NCBI GenBank assembly: GCA_964622835.1 | Contig: CAZUSA010000009.1 | Span: 1-11,525 of the forward strand | Reading direction: 5' to 3' | DNA: 11,525 bases | DNA from: JABIKK01 sp964622835 | Lineage (GTDB): Archaea > Nanobdellota > Nanobdellia > SCGC-AAA011-G17 > UBA489 | Part shown: positions 1-5,662 of the stretch, one piece after another | Layout of the letters: the number at the start of each line of letters is the position of its first letter | How positions within the stretch are numbered: position 1 is the first letter of the stretch | Notes under the pieces: model-generated | Seen by the model: only the letters and a program-made list of their open reading frames with translations | Databases searched by the model: none | Told to the model about the DNA's origin: nothing | Made by a program: the position numbers and the translations under genes

Positions 1-627
1 TGCTGTTTCTTGACTTCCATACGTTGCCAAGTGCATTAACACACCAAGTCCACCCATAATGAACGGTACGAGTGCTATCGTCCAACCCCTCCATGCTTTA
101 CGGTCTTTTATTGCTAATCCTGCAAGGTTAACAATTAAAGCGTTCATGAATACAATGAGAAATAATGTTTCTGTGAACGCTGCTGGTTCAGCACCTAAAA
201 TGAGTTTTCCTGTCTCTGTAACTTGTTGTACTACAGTTGGGATGGCTAAGAAGAATTGGTTTTTTAACGCAAACCCAAGCCCTAACAATCCAAAAAAAAC
301 TAATGAAACAATAATTGTTGGGTTTAAACGCCGATTAAATTTAAATCCTGTAACGTTAGGTAAATAACCGCTTTCTGGATTGAAAATATAACTTACTGTA
401 TTATCTGTCTTTGATTTAACACTATGCCATATAACGATTCCTAACGTTCCAATGAACCCTATAGCACCGTAAGCATAATAGAAATTTGTTTTATCAATAA
501 GTTCTGGAAGGCTAGAACCGCCAAACGCAAACAAGGCTAAAGCCACAAGCATTGCCACTCCACCAAGTGCTAACGCCAAATAACCCAGTCTAAGAAATTC
601 TTGAGTTTTTGGTACTTGTTCAACCAT
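1..627 (-). CDS. Multi-pass membrane protein, CPBP-protease-like (3' end cut by window edge)
   Basis: Open frame of 209 codons from ATG at 627 to the window edge with no stop, so the C-terminus is missing. About five hydrophobic segments are visible (roughly residues 14-35, 50-68, 104-121, 150-172, 183-200). The segment after residue 145 reads AEPAAFTETLF and is followed about 45 residues later by GVLMHLATYG. This Glu-containing helix (E147, E153) followed by a helix with a His (H199) resembles the ExxxR/FxxxH pattern of CPBP (CAAX/Abi) intramembrane proteases, although the Arg of motif 1 is absent and the third motif would lie off the edge. It is the last visible gene of the surface-protein operon, 24 nt after the two-TM gene, with a weak AAAGGA upstream. 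If the match holds it would cleave or mature membrane proteins; it may instead be a non-catalytic relative or an unrelated membrane protein. Confidence 0.8.
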   Translation of the reverse strand, partial: MVEQVPKTQEFLRLGYLALALGGVAMLVALALFAFGGSSLPELIDKTNFYYAYGAIGFIGTLGIVIWHSVKSKTDNTVSYIFNPESGYLPNVTGFKFNRRLNPTIIVSLVFFGLLGLGFALKNQFFLAIPTVVQQVTETGKLILGAEPAAFTETLFLIVFMNALIVNLAGLAIKDRKAWRGWTIALVPFIMGGLGVLMHLATYGSQETA

Positions 628-651
628 GTTTTTATAAACCGTCCTTTCTAT

Positions 652-1032
652 TTAACCCTTTTTATTTTTTTCTGGTATCATTATTGCCATTAAACCAATG
701 CCAAACAATACTGCTGACAAGAACATTAAATGAAATCCTCTTTCTGTCTGTCGCAAACCAACCTTATACATCGTTGATAATGTTTCTAAATGACTGTTAC
801 TCGTATTGTCGTATGTTTCATCAACACCTTTAAATCTTAAATCATAATCTTCAAGATAAGGGTTTACTTCCATTGCTATGATCTGATAATTATAACCAAA
901 ATCAGTATTATGATAGCCCATATAATACAAGCTTACAGCATGATATAAGACAATGAACGCTGCGATAATAAGTAATACGCCTATTTCTTTATCTTTTAAT
1001 TTAATTTTTTTAGCAAACACTGAAGGTTTCAT
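652..1032 (-). CDS. Small two-TM membrane protein, unknown function
   Basis: 126 aa. I chose the ATG at 1032 because GGAGG lies 10 nt before it; longer in-frame starts (to 1098) would run further into the upstream gene. The short basic N-terminus is followed by a hydrophobic segment at about residues 17-37, a roughly 60-residue polar loop rich in Asp, Glu, Tyr and Asn, a second hydrophobic segment at about 100-119, and a basic tail ending EKNKKG. Both ends are Lys-rich, so by the positive-inside rule they should be cytoplasmic with the loop outside. The start overlaps the end of the upstream glycoprotein gene by 23 nt, implying translational coupling. I do not recognise the family. Size and topology resemble small envelope or membrane structural proteins of archaeal viruses, but this is only context. 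Confidence 0.85.
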   Translation of the reverse strand: MKPSVFAKKIKLKDKEIGVLLIIAAFIVLYHAVSLYYMGYHNTDFGYNYQIIAMEVNPYLEDYDLRFKGVDETYDNTSNSHLETLSTMYKVGLRQTERGFHLMFLSAVLFGIGLMAIMIPEKNKKG

Positions 1033-1999
1033 GAATGTCATTTCCTCCAATATCACTGCCGTCACTGTTTTCCGTGTAGAACACTTGAGGTTCAACACCT
1101 TGCTTTACATCCTGATCCACAATCCATACAGTTAAACTGTCATCACACGTGGCAATGTCTTTTTTCTTATATTCAATGTTAATTTTTTCAATATTATTTT
1201 TTAATGTTAAACCTTGTAAGAAGCAAGTATCCACGAAAGGTTTCAGTCTACTTGGAGGTTCTATTTTGCTTTTGTGACATACATTTCCTTCCACACTCGA
1301 ACAAGAATCAATGTTGTACTCAAGGAATGTTCCACAACCCCACATACTCTTGGGTAAGTTTACTTCACTGTATTTCGTCCAATTTGTATGACAATATTTC
1401 TTTTTTTCTTTCATTGTTGCTTCAAAAATACCAAAACTTCGTGAAAGACACACGAAAGGTCTCAATAGTTCTCCAGTTGTATTTAATTCAACCGTAAACG
1501 TTCCTTCACTATTCTGTAAATGCGTTAACGGTGTCATGCTTACATTGCCATATGGTGTTAATGTTATGAAAACTCTTGTCACCTCATCTTTACTAACACC
1601 TAAAACTCCTTGGAATGAAATATTATAATATCCTTCTGCTGATACATAAACGAATGGTTGTTTGTAATAATCTAATGGAACATTAATAATTTGGTGTTCT
1701 GTACTATTTTCAACAATAGTCTTTCCTTCACTTATTAAATTCATAGGACCGTATTGATTTGTTTTGTTGTTAAAATTATAATATCCCACAATGTAGTTTG
1801 CTGGTACTTCTTCTTCTCCGTCCATTGCAAAAATTATTATCTGTCCATATTCTTGTTTTTCTTCACTGATTTCTTTGCTGAAAAAGTCCGTAATGTCACT
1901 CCAAAAGAAATATACTCCGAAACATAAGAGAAGGAACAGTATTACTGCTATAATCATTCCTGCTCCTACTCCTTTTTTGTTCACACTTAACCTACCCAT
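1010..1999 (-). CDS. Secreted, membrane-anchored Cys-rich glycoprotein with pilin-like leader
   Basis: 329 aa. The leader contains NKKG (residues 7-10) and a hydrophobic stretch at 15-33, the arrangement of archaeal class III (prepilin-type) signals, with possible cleavage after G10 or simple N-terminal anchoring. The exterior part starts with a beta-rich region (about 54-151) that includes FVYVSAEGYYNISF and ITLTPYG, reminiscent of carboxypeptidase-regulatory-like beta-sandwich domains. It carries six N-x-S/T sequons (N78, N98, N126, N152, N173, N206). The C-terminal half has eight cysteines beyond the anchor, the last being the final residue, suggesting disulfides. ATG at 1999 has no clear SD. 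A GTG at 1984, preceded by AGG, would give a leader beginning MNKKGVG and is a credible alternative start. Likely a surface or virion glycoprotein; an attachment role is possible but unproven. Confidence 0.88.
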   Translation of the reverse strand: MGRLSVNKKGVGAGMIIAVILFLLLCFGVYFFWSDITDFFSKEISEEKQEYGQIIIFAMDGEEEVPANYIVGYYNFNNKTNQYGPMNLISEGKTIVENSTEHQIINVPLDYYKQPFVYVSAEGYYNISFQGVLGVSKDEVTRVFITLTPYGNVSMTPLTHLQNSEGTFTVELNTTGELLRPFVCLSRSFGIFEATMKEKKKYCHTNWTKYSEVNLPKSMWGCGTFLEYNIDSCSSVEGNVCHKSKIEPPSRLKPFVDTCFLQGLTLKNNIEKINIEYKKKDIATCDDSLTVWIVDQDVKQGVEPQVFYTENSDGSDIGGNDIHETFSVC

Positions 2000-2033
2000 A
2001 CTTTTAGTTTGACTTCTTAGCCTTGTAGAAACA

Positions 2034-2186
2034 TTATTTTTTGAGCATCCTCTTTCTTGCCTTCATATTGTATTCTTCCAGAATTTTGTTCATCTCAACA
2101 CCAATCTTAACATCCTTCATTTTACAGAACCCTACGTACTCATTCCAAGCGTCTTCATCCAACTCTTTTATTAGTTTAGTAACCAT
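2034..2186 (-). CDS. Small ribbon-helix-helix-like regulator
   Basis: 50 aa, short but convincing. The N-terminus VTKLIKELDEDAWNEY fits an RHH beta-strand followed by helix A (the common 'iDee.W..f' pattern). KDVKIGVEMNKILEEYN fits the turn and helix B ('gvtlgel.n..leey'), and a basic tail KARKRMLKK follows. RHH proteins bind operators as dimers through the beta-strand. ATG at 2186 has no SD, but a TATA-like CTTATAAA (2217-2210) is centred about 28 nt upstream, the distance expected for a leaderless archaeal transcript. An inverted repeat AACAAG-N9-CTTGTT lies between TATA and ATG, a sensible autoregulatory site. The gene heads the operon containing the glycoprotein at 1999, with 34 nt between them. 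RHH assignment is by pattern only; it could be another small helical protein. Confidence 0.75.
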   Translation of the reverse strand: MVTKLIKELDEDAWNEYVGFCKMKDVKIGVEMNKILEEYNMKARKRMLKK

Positions 2187-2190
2187 GTTT

Positions 2191-2211
2191 AACAAGTTAA
2201 TCTTGCTTGTT
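2191..2211. promoter_or_regulatory. Inverted repeat at the regulator's start, candidate autoregulatory operator
   Basis: AACAAG (2191-2196) and CTTGTT (2206-2211) are perfect inverted 6-mers separated by 9 bp. They sit between the TATA-like box and the RHH start codon, overlapping the expected transcription start. RHH dimers commonly bind such short dyads; the link to this protein is inference. Confidence 0.5.
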
Positions 2212-2217
2212 TATAAG
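2210..2217. promoter_or_regulatory. TATA-like box, readable on both strands
   Basis: TTTATAAG on plus reads CTTATAAA on minus. On minus it is centred about 28 nt before the RHH ATG, right for a leaderless message. On plus the same near-palindrome would place a start near 2240, at the left end of the structured repeat at 2239-2351. Minus-strand use is well supported; plus-strand use is speculative. Confidence 0.55.
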
Positions 2218-2238
2218 TTAAGTGGTTTTTGAGAATAT

Positions 2239-2351
2239 ATGAGAAAAATGCGAGTTTCAGAGGAAGGAATATGAAGAGGGTAGGCTAAGTGTTAGGAAGA
2301 ATAAATATACCCAATACCACGTTCCTCATTTTTCTGCTCACATTTTCTCAT
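2239..2351. repeat. Long imperfect nested inverted repeat, non-coding
   Basis: Arms ATGAGAAAAATGCGAG (2239-2254) and CTCACATTTTCTCAT (2337-2351) are inverted copies with one indel and one mismatch. Nested inside and in register are GAGGAA/TTCCTC (2260-2265, 2322-2327), GGGTA/TACCC (2278-2282, 2308-2312) and a small CTAA-GTG-TTAG hairpin (2285-2295). The outer mismatch would become a G-U wobble if the minus strand is transcribed. There is no plausible ORF. It could be a structured RNA, a protein-binding or replication site, or an mRNA-end structure. Together with the flanking promoter and terminator it accounts for most of the 2187-2405 gap. Confidence 0.5.
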
Positions 2352-2355
2352 TTTT

Positions 2356-2388
2356 AAAAAAAAAGTTAAGAGGGGATTATTATCCCCT
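2356..2388 (-). terminator. Hairpin plus T9 terminator for the 3488-2406 gene
   Basis: Reading minus, 18 nt after the stop comes AGGGGAT-loop-ATCCCCT (2388-2371, seven perfect pairs, four-base loop), a short AT stretch and then nine T residues (2364-2356). A U-rich tract is the core archaeal termination signal and the hairpin strengthens the call. Confidence 0.75.
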
Positions 2389-2405
2389 AATTAGTTAATT
2401 AACCC

Positions 2406-3488
2406 TTATGAACCAGTAATCGTATTGTTTACGTTAATGGTAAAGGTTATGTCTCCAGTTCCTACGTCAGCTTCTGTGTCAGAGTTATCTTCATATCCGA
2501 ACATTAATTGGTTGTCTGTTGCCCCAATAAATGCTGCATAATCAATTAATCTTACAGTTACTACTTCAATACTACCTTCGGAAGTTCCATCATTCTCAAA
2601 GAGAATACCGTTAATGGTTAATTCTTGGTTTTCCAAGAGTAATACTGGCGTACTGAATGGGAAAATAAATTCAGTAGATGAAATTCTACTTAATTTTTGT
2701 CCACTTTCTGTATTAGCTATATTACCGCTTGTACTTGAATCAATTTCAAAGGTTATGTTTGAACCGTCAACGACATCAAATCCGATTGCTCCAACATTCC
2801 AAGCCATGTTAGACTGGTTTTGGTTTAATCTGATTCTACTCATCTTATACGTGTCTGTTGTACCTGTTAATGAAACATTAACTGTATCAACATTATCTGC
2901 ATAAACTGTGTCATCTTGGTTAAAGACATCAATATCTACACCGCTACCGCTTACAATAGCTGAGTATACATCTAAGTCTAAAGGTTGAGATTCTTTAGTA
3001 ATTGTAACGTCAGTCTCTGCAACACCGTAATATCCTACTGTTGCACTCGTTACAAATGCAATAGCATCTACAACATCACCAGTTGAAACGTCAGTAACGC
3101 TTAATCTTGATGTAGCCGCTAAATTACCGTTATTAGTAACTAACGTTTTATCACCAGCACTACCATGTAACCATACATAAGCACCTGGATCGCCTTCTTG
3201 CGTCAAACTGTCGTTCGCTAGATTAAATGCTGCTAAGGTTAATGTAGCTGCTTTTCCAGCTTTAACACCTGTCAGATCAACCGCTGCACAGACATCGTTG
3301 CTACAGGTAAAACCTGTCCCACAATCTGCATCTACAGTACACGCTGAACCGATGGTCTCAAAAGCTGTTTGTTCTGCTGGTGAAAAAACCCCAGTAAAAC
3401 TAAGAACCGAAAAAATTCCAGCAACAATAATCACTATTAAAGCTGTTGACATTAACGGTCCCATCTTTTGTCCTTTCTTATTTAACAT
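2406..3488 (-). CDS. Anchored beta-rich surface protein, candidate major virion or surface-layer protein
   Basis: 360 aa from ATG at 3488; a GTG at 3500 sits too close to the GGAG to be the start. The leader MLNKKGQ is followed by a hydrophobic segment (about 13-31), an archaeal class III-like signal or anchor. Residues 50-67 form a C-x5-C-x5-C-x4-C mini-domain containing VDADCGTGF, a pattern frequent in DPANN secreted proteins. The remaining 290 residues are Thr/Ser/Asp/Val/Gly-rich, nearly Lys-free in long stretches and look like beta-sandwich domains. Sequons include NDS, NVS, NQS, NIT and NNT. It is monocistronic with its own TATA box, operator-like dyad and strong terminator, suggesting high regulated expression. 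Known archaeal spike, pilin and S-layer-like proteins share this architecture; which applies here is undecided. Confidence 0.9.
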   Translation of the reverse strand: MLNKKGQKMGPLMSTALIVIIVAGIFSVLSFTGVFSPAEQTAFETIGSACTVDADCGTGFTCSNDVCAAVDLTGVKAGKAATLTLAAFNLANDSLTQEGDPGAYVWLHGSAGDKTLVTNNGNLAATSRLSVTDVSTGDVVDAIAFVTSATVGYYGVAETDVTITKESQPLDLDVYSAIVSGSGVDIDVFNQDDTVYADNVDTVNVSLTGTTDTYKMSRIRLNQNQSNMAWNVGAIGFDVVDGSNITFEIDSSTSGNIANTESGQKLSRISSTEFIFPFSTPVLLLENQELTINGILFENDGTSEGSIEVVTVRLIDYAAFIGATDNQLMFGYEDNSDTEADVGTGDITFTINVNNTITGS

Positions 3489-3489
3489 T

Positions 3490-3505
3490 GTGTGTAACAC
3501 ACTCC
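3490..3505 (-). promoter_or_regulatory. SD with a short dyad between it and the start codon
   Basis: On minus, GGAG (3505-3502) is followed by GTGTG-TTA-CACAC ending two bases before the ATG at 3488. The plain SD-to-ATG distance of 13 nt is long. Folding the five-pair hairpin would bring SD and ATG close together, or would block the SD's last G. Either way it decides the start. Confidence 0.45.
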
Positions 3506-3523
3506 ATTTATTTTGAGTATCAA

Positions 3524-3537
3524 TGTATCATGATACA
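3524..3537. promoter_or_regulatory. Perfect 14-bp palindrome at the predicted start site of the surface-protein gene
   Basis: TGTATCATGATACA is perfectly self-complementary. A third half-site GTATCA lies at 3517-3522, making a direct repeat with the left arm. It is centred about 33 bp below the TATA box at 3560-3567, overlapping or just past the expected transcription start, where a repressor would block the minus-strand gene. The nearby winged-helix-like protein is a candidate binder by proximity only. Confidence 0.6.
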
Positions 3538-3559
3538 AGCAAAGCAACACCTAATGATG

Positions 3560-3567
3560 TATATAAA
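3560..3567 (-). promoter_or_regulatory. TATA box for the surface-protein gene
   Basis: Minus strand TTTATATA, close to the archaeal consensus. It predicts initiation near 3535-3538 and a leader of about 47-50 nt carrying a GGAG ribosome site before the ATG at 3488. Confidence 0.6.
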
Positions 3568-3581
3568 CTACTGATGAACTA

Positions 3582-3606
3582 TGTAAGGGTAGCGAACTAC
3601 CATACA
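3582..3606. promoter_or_regulatory. 25-bp imperfect dyad upstream of the plus-strand operon
   Basis: TGTA-AG-GGTAG-CGAA-CTACC-A-TACA: a perfect GGTAG/CTACC core around CGAA, flanked by matching TGTA/TACA. It ends 5 bp before the TATA box at 3612, a position typical of archaeal activator or repressor sites. Binding protein unknown. Confidence 0.45.
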
Positions 3607-3611
3607 CAAGC

Positions 3612-3620
3612 CTTATAAAT
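3612..3620 (+). promoter_or_regulatory. TATA box for the 3648-8408 operon
   Basis: CTTATAAAT centred about 32 nt before the ATG at 3648, implying a leaderless or nearly leaderless transcript. TAGG directly abuts the ATG, too close to act as an SD. Confidence 0.65.
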
Positions 3621-3647
3621 TTCAACAACCCTCAAATACCTGTTAGG

Positions 3648-4052
3648 ATGGCAAAAGAACTAAAGCCCTCATTAGAAGTGGTGAGCGTTTACCTAATCCT
3701 TCACGGACTGGGTAAAGCAAAAATAGAAACAACCCTCTACGACTTTTATCACAGATTCATAAAAGAAAGGGTTACTATGACTGATAGATGGTTCACTCGA
3801 ATCATGAAACACCTCATAGAACAAGGTATTGTCGTTGAAGGCGTTGGAAGGTTTGCTATGGGACGCATGGCAAAAACCTATATGGTAGATTCTAAAAAAA
3901 TGTTTACCTTCATAGAAGACATTGACTTCATTGGAGAAATATGGACATTCATAGACGAAGTAAGCTATATTGTACGAGGAGAATTTCCAAGCCAAAAAAC
4001 AGAAGAATGGAAAAGAAAACATAACTGGAAACAATACAAAAATATTAAATAG
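3648..4052 (+). CDS. Winged-helix-like DNA-binding protein
   Basis: 134 aa. The order of predicted elements fits a winged helix: helix 1 at about 8-23 (SLEVVSVYLILHGLG), helix 2 at about 25-40, a recognition helix within VTMTDRWFTRIMKHLIEQ (about 43-60), then a strand-turn-strand wing VVEGVGRFAMGRMAKTYMV. A further helical part (about 84-110) and a Lys/Trp-rich basic tail follow; such C-terminal helices often dimerise PadR- or MarR-like proteins. It is the first gene of the long operon and diverges from the surface-protein gene across a control region with two dyads, so it is a natural candidate regulator of both directions. The specific family and the autoregulation are inference from fold pattern and position. 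Confidence 0.82.
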   Translation: MAKELKPSLEVVSVYLILHGLGKAKIETTLYDFYHRFIKERVTMTDRWFTRIMKHLIEQGIVVEGVGRFAMGRMAKTYMVDSKKMFTFIEDIDFIGEIWTFIDEVSYIVRGEFPSQKTEEWKRKHNWKQYKNIK

Positions 4053-4075
4053 AAAGGAGTGTTTAAAAAAAGAGT

Positions 4076-4672
4076 ATGGCGTCACTTGGAAGTTTTAAAA
4101 TGGCAGGGATATTCCTTGTATTTTTATTCGCAATAGGCGGTATCGTATTAAACATTGGTTCTTCAGCAATTCACTGGTCAAAAACTGGAGATTCAGGACC
4201 GTTAATTGAATCAACTGCTGGAAGAATAGCAGGAGCAGACCTAGAACTTAAAATTACCATGGACGACCTTATAGCAAATGGTAAAACAATGAGTTCTAAA
4301 GAATTAAAACACGCACAAGACGATGTTATAAGTTCACTTATGATTATACTCATACTATATACTCTTGGTTTTTCATTAGTTAAATGGAAAGTAGGCTTGG
4401 GAGTGTGGAACGCAAACTATTGGTTCTGGACATTCCTCGGACTAACAGTAATATTCTTAATATCAGCCGTAGGTTATGTATGGTGGGCTACAGGAACACC
4501 AGAATTCCCACAAGGCATTATTACATTCTTAACAAACATGGATGCTGTCATCATACCAGGAGAAGGTTTCGTTAACCCATTAGACATTGCAGGAAGTGAA
4601 CTCATCAACACAACAAACACTGTTCTTAACACAACGAATAGTTCTTTATCTAATGTGACTGGTGGTATTTAA
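4076..4672 (+). CDS. Three-TM membrane protein with a C-terminal glycosylation tail
   Basis: 198 aa. Hydrophobic segments lie at about residues 9-29, 86-102 and 118-139. Between the first two is a soluble stretch of about 55 residues with an amphipathic, acidic second half. After the third segment about 60 residues follow, ending in a cluster of four sequons within the last 21 residues (N178, N185, N188, N193). If the tail is extracellular it would be densely glycosylated, fixing the N-terminus inside. GGAG lies about 16 nt before the ATG, rather far, so the site is weak. The stop overlaps the next start (TAATG). I do not recognise a family. In this operon it could be the membrane base for the downstream ATPase and helical proteins, or a virion membrane protein. 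Confidence 0.87.
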   Translation: MASLGSFKMAGIFLVFLFAIGGIVLNIGSSAIHWSKTGDSGPLIESTAGRIAGADLELKITMDDLIANGKTMSSKELKHAQDDVISSLMIILILYTLGFSLVKWKVGLGVWNANYWFWTFLGLTVIFLISAVGYVWWATGTPEFPQGIITFLTNMDAVIIPGEGFVNPLDIAGSELINTTNTVLNTTNSSLSNVTGGI

Positions 4673-5133
4673 TGGAAAGTATAGGTTCTTTTGTTAACGG
4701 AGATCATGAAAGTAAAGAAAAGACATTTTCAACATTAATAACAGATAAACAAATAAAGATTTATGTATTATCAGAACGTCAGAAAGAAAAATTAAAAAAA
4801 GATTATTACAACCACCTTGAACGTAGTAGAACAAACAAATACTATCAAGTCGAATTTGCTTTATTATTCATGCAATGCTACGATTTCTTAATACAACAAG
4901 ATGACGATAGTATTAACGAATATCTTTGCTCATTCAGACACATAGACAATCTTGAAATGCTCTTCGGAAATTACGGTAAAGTTGCTTTACAAGAAGAAGT
5001 TATAAGCATCGTTAACCATAGCATTAATGAAGCAAGACAACCAATGAAGCGACTTATTCACCATACCATGCTTCTTGCTGGGATTATTGACAGAACAAGT
5101 GAAGAAACAACCACTGGTGCTTTTGATGACTGA
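4672..5133 (+). CDS. Helical protein of unknown function (orphan 1 of 3)
   Basis: 153 aa, no recognised family. ATG at 4672 shares bases with the upstream stop (TAATG) and GGTGGT lies just before it, so it is translationally coupled. No signal or long hydrophobic segment is present, suggesting a cytoplasmic or virion-internal protein. It is predicted almost wholly helical: a Lys-rich helix at about 34-53, then aromatic-rich helices (KYYQVEFALLFMQCYDFLIQ) and a long C-terminal helical stretch to about 140, ending in an acidic, Thr-rich tail. Position between a membrane protein and a DNA-pumping ATPase suggests a structural or machine component; this is context only. Confidence 0.85.
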   Translation: MESIGSFVNGDHESKEKTFSTLITDKQIKIYVLSERQKEKLKKDYYNHLERSRTNKYYQVEFALLFMQCYDFLIQQDDDSINEYLCSFRHIDNLEMLFGNYGKVALQEEVISIVNHSINEARQPMKRLIHHTMLLAGIIDRTSEETTTGAFDD

Positions 5134-5662
5134 ACTTGACAAAGAAAAATACTATCCTAACGGTTCTAAAAGAATATTTGCTTTAGAAGAACCGCTCGTA
5201 CGAACCATCCACCAATATAAACAATTAACATTCCCTAATATTAATCGAGATTCAAGCTATATTTATGTATTACACACATACTATCGTGACTTCTTTATTG
5301 CAGTACAACAAGTAAGTGTTTTGTTAGGACCTGAAATTCCAGAAAATGAAACAAAAATAATAAACCAACTGTTTAAACGTTTTGAAGAAACAATCAACGA
5401 AACAGAACGACTTGTAAGCTATCGTGAACGACCTAATAAAAAAATATATACTGACCACAATCATTGGGAACGAACATTCAAAGCAACATGGCTAAAAATC
5501 TTGAGAACACACCACATACACCAATTCAATAAGATTATCAGCAAATATAACAAGATTTATATAAATCCATTCCTTGAATATATGCACACGGCTAAAGTTA
5601 GGATAAAAACTCAAAGAGAAAGTGGGTTTCACATATTAGCACTGTCAAACAATACACAATGA
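5126..5662 (+). CDS. Helical protein of unknown function (orphan 2 of 3)
   Basis: 178 aa. Start chosen at ATG 5126, which overlaps the upstream stop by 8 nt and has GGTG at good spacing; an upstream TTG at 5075 would overlap the previous gene far more. There is no signal peptide. Content is helical and rich in Tyr, His, Arg and Lys, with segments such as YIYVLHTYYRDFFIAVQQ, an acidic helix PENETKIINQLFKRFEETIN and a basic His-rich patch (RTHHIHQFNKIISKYNK). The net basic C-terminal half would suit nucleic-acid or membrane-surface contact, but no known binding motif is visible. It is coupled at both ends to neighbours of similar size and composition. Confidence 0.84.
   Translation: MTELDKEKYYPNGSKRIFALEEPLVRTIHQYKQLTFPNINRDSSYIYVLHTYYRDFFIAVQQVSVLLGPEIPENETKIINQLFKRFEETINETERLVSYRERPNKKIYTDHNHWERTFKATWLKILRTHHIHQFNKIISKYNKIYINPFLEYMHTAKVRIKTQRESGFHILALSNNTQ

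Noticed and set aside
59..367. Plus-strand ORF of 102 aa
   Set aside because: Lies opposite the hydrophobic minus-strand frame 1-627, which is longer, open to the edge and has membrane-protein composition; no promoter or SD on plus.
2239..2351. MITE-like element bounded by terminal inverted repeats
   Set aside because: Arms are inverted, but no target-site duplication is visible on either side and no second copy occurs in the window.
3693..4085. Minus-strand ORF of 130 aa, Phe/Ser-rich
   Set aside because: Complement shadow of the winged-helix gene; its composition is that of a reverse-strand translation and it has no upstream signals.
5075..5125. TTG-started extension of the second orphan gene
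   Set aside because: It would overlap the previous gene by 59 nt; ATG 5126 gives the short coupled overlap typical of this operon.
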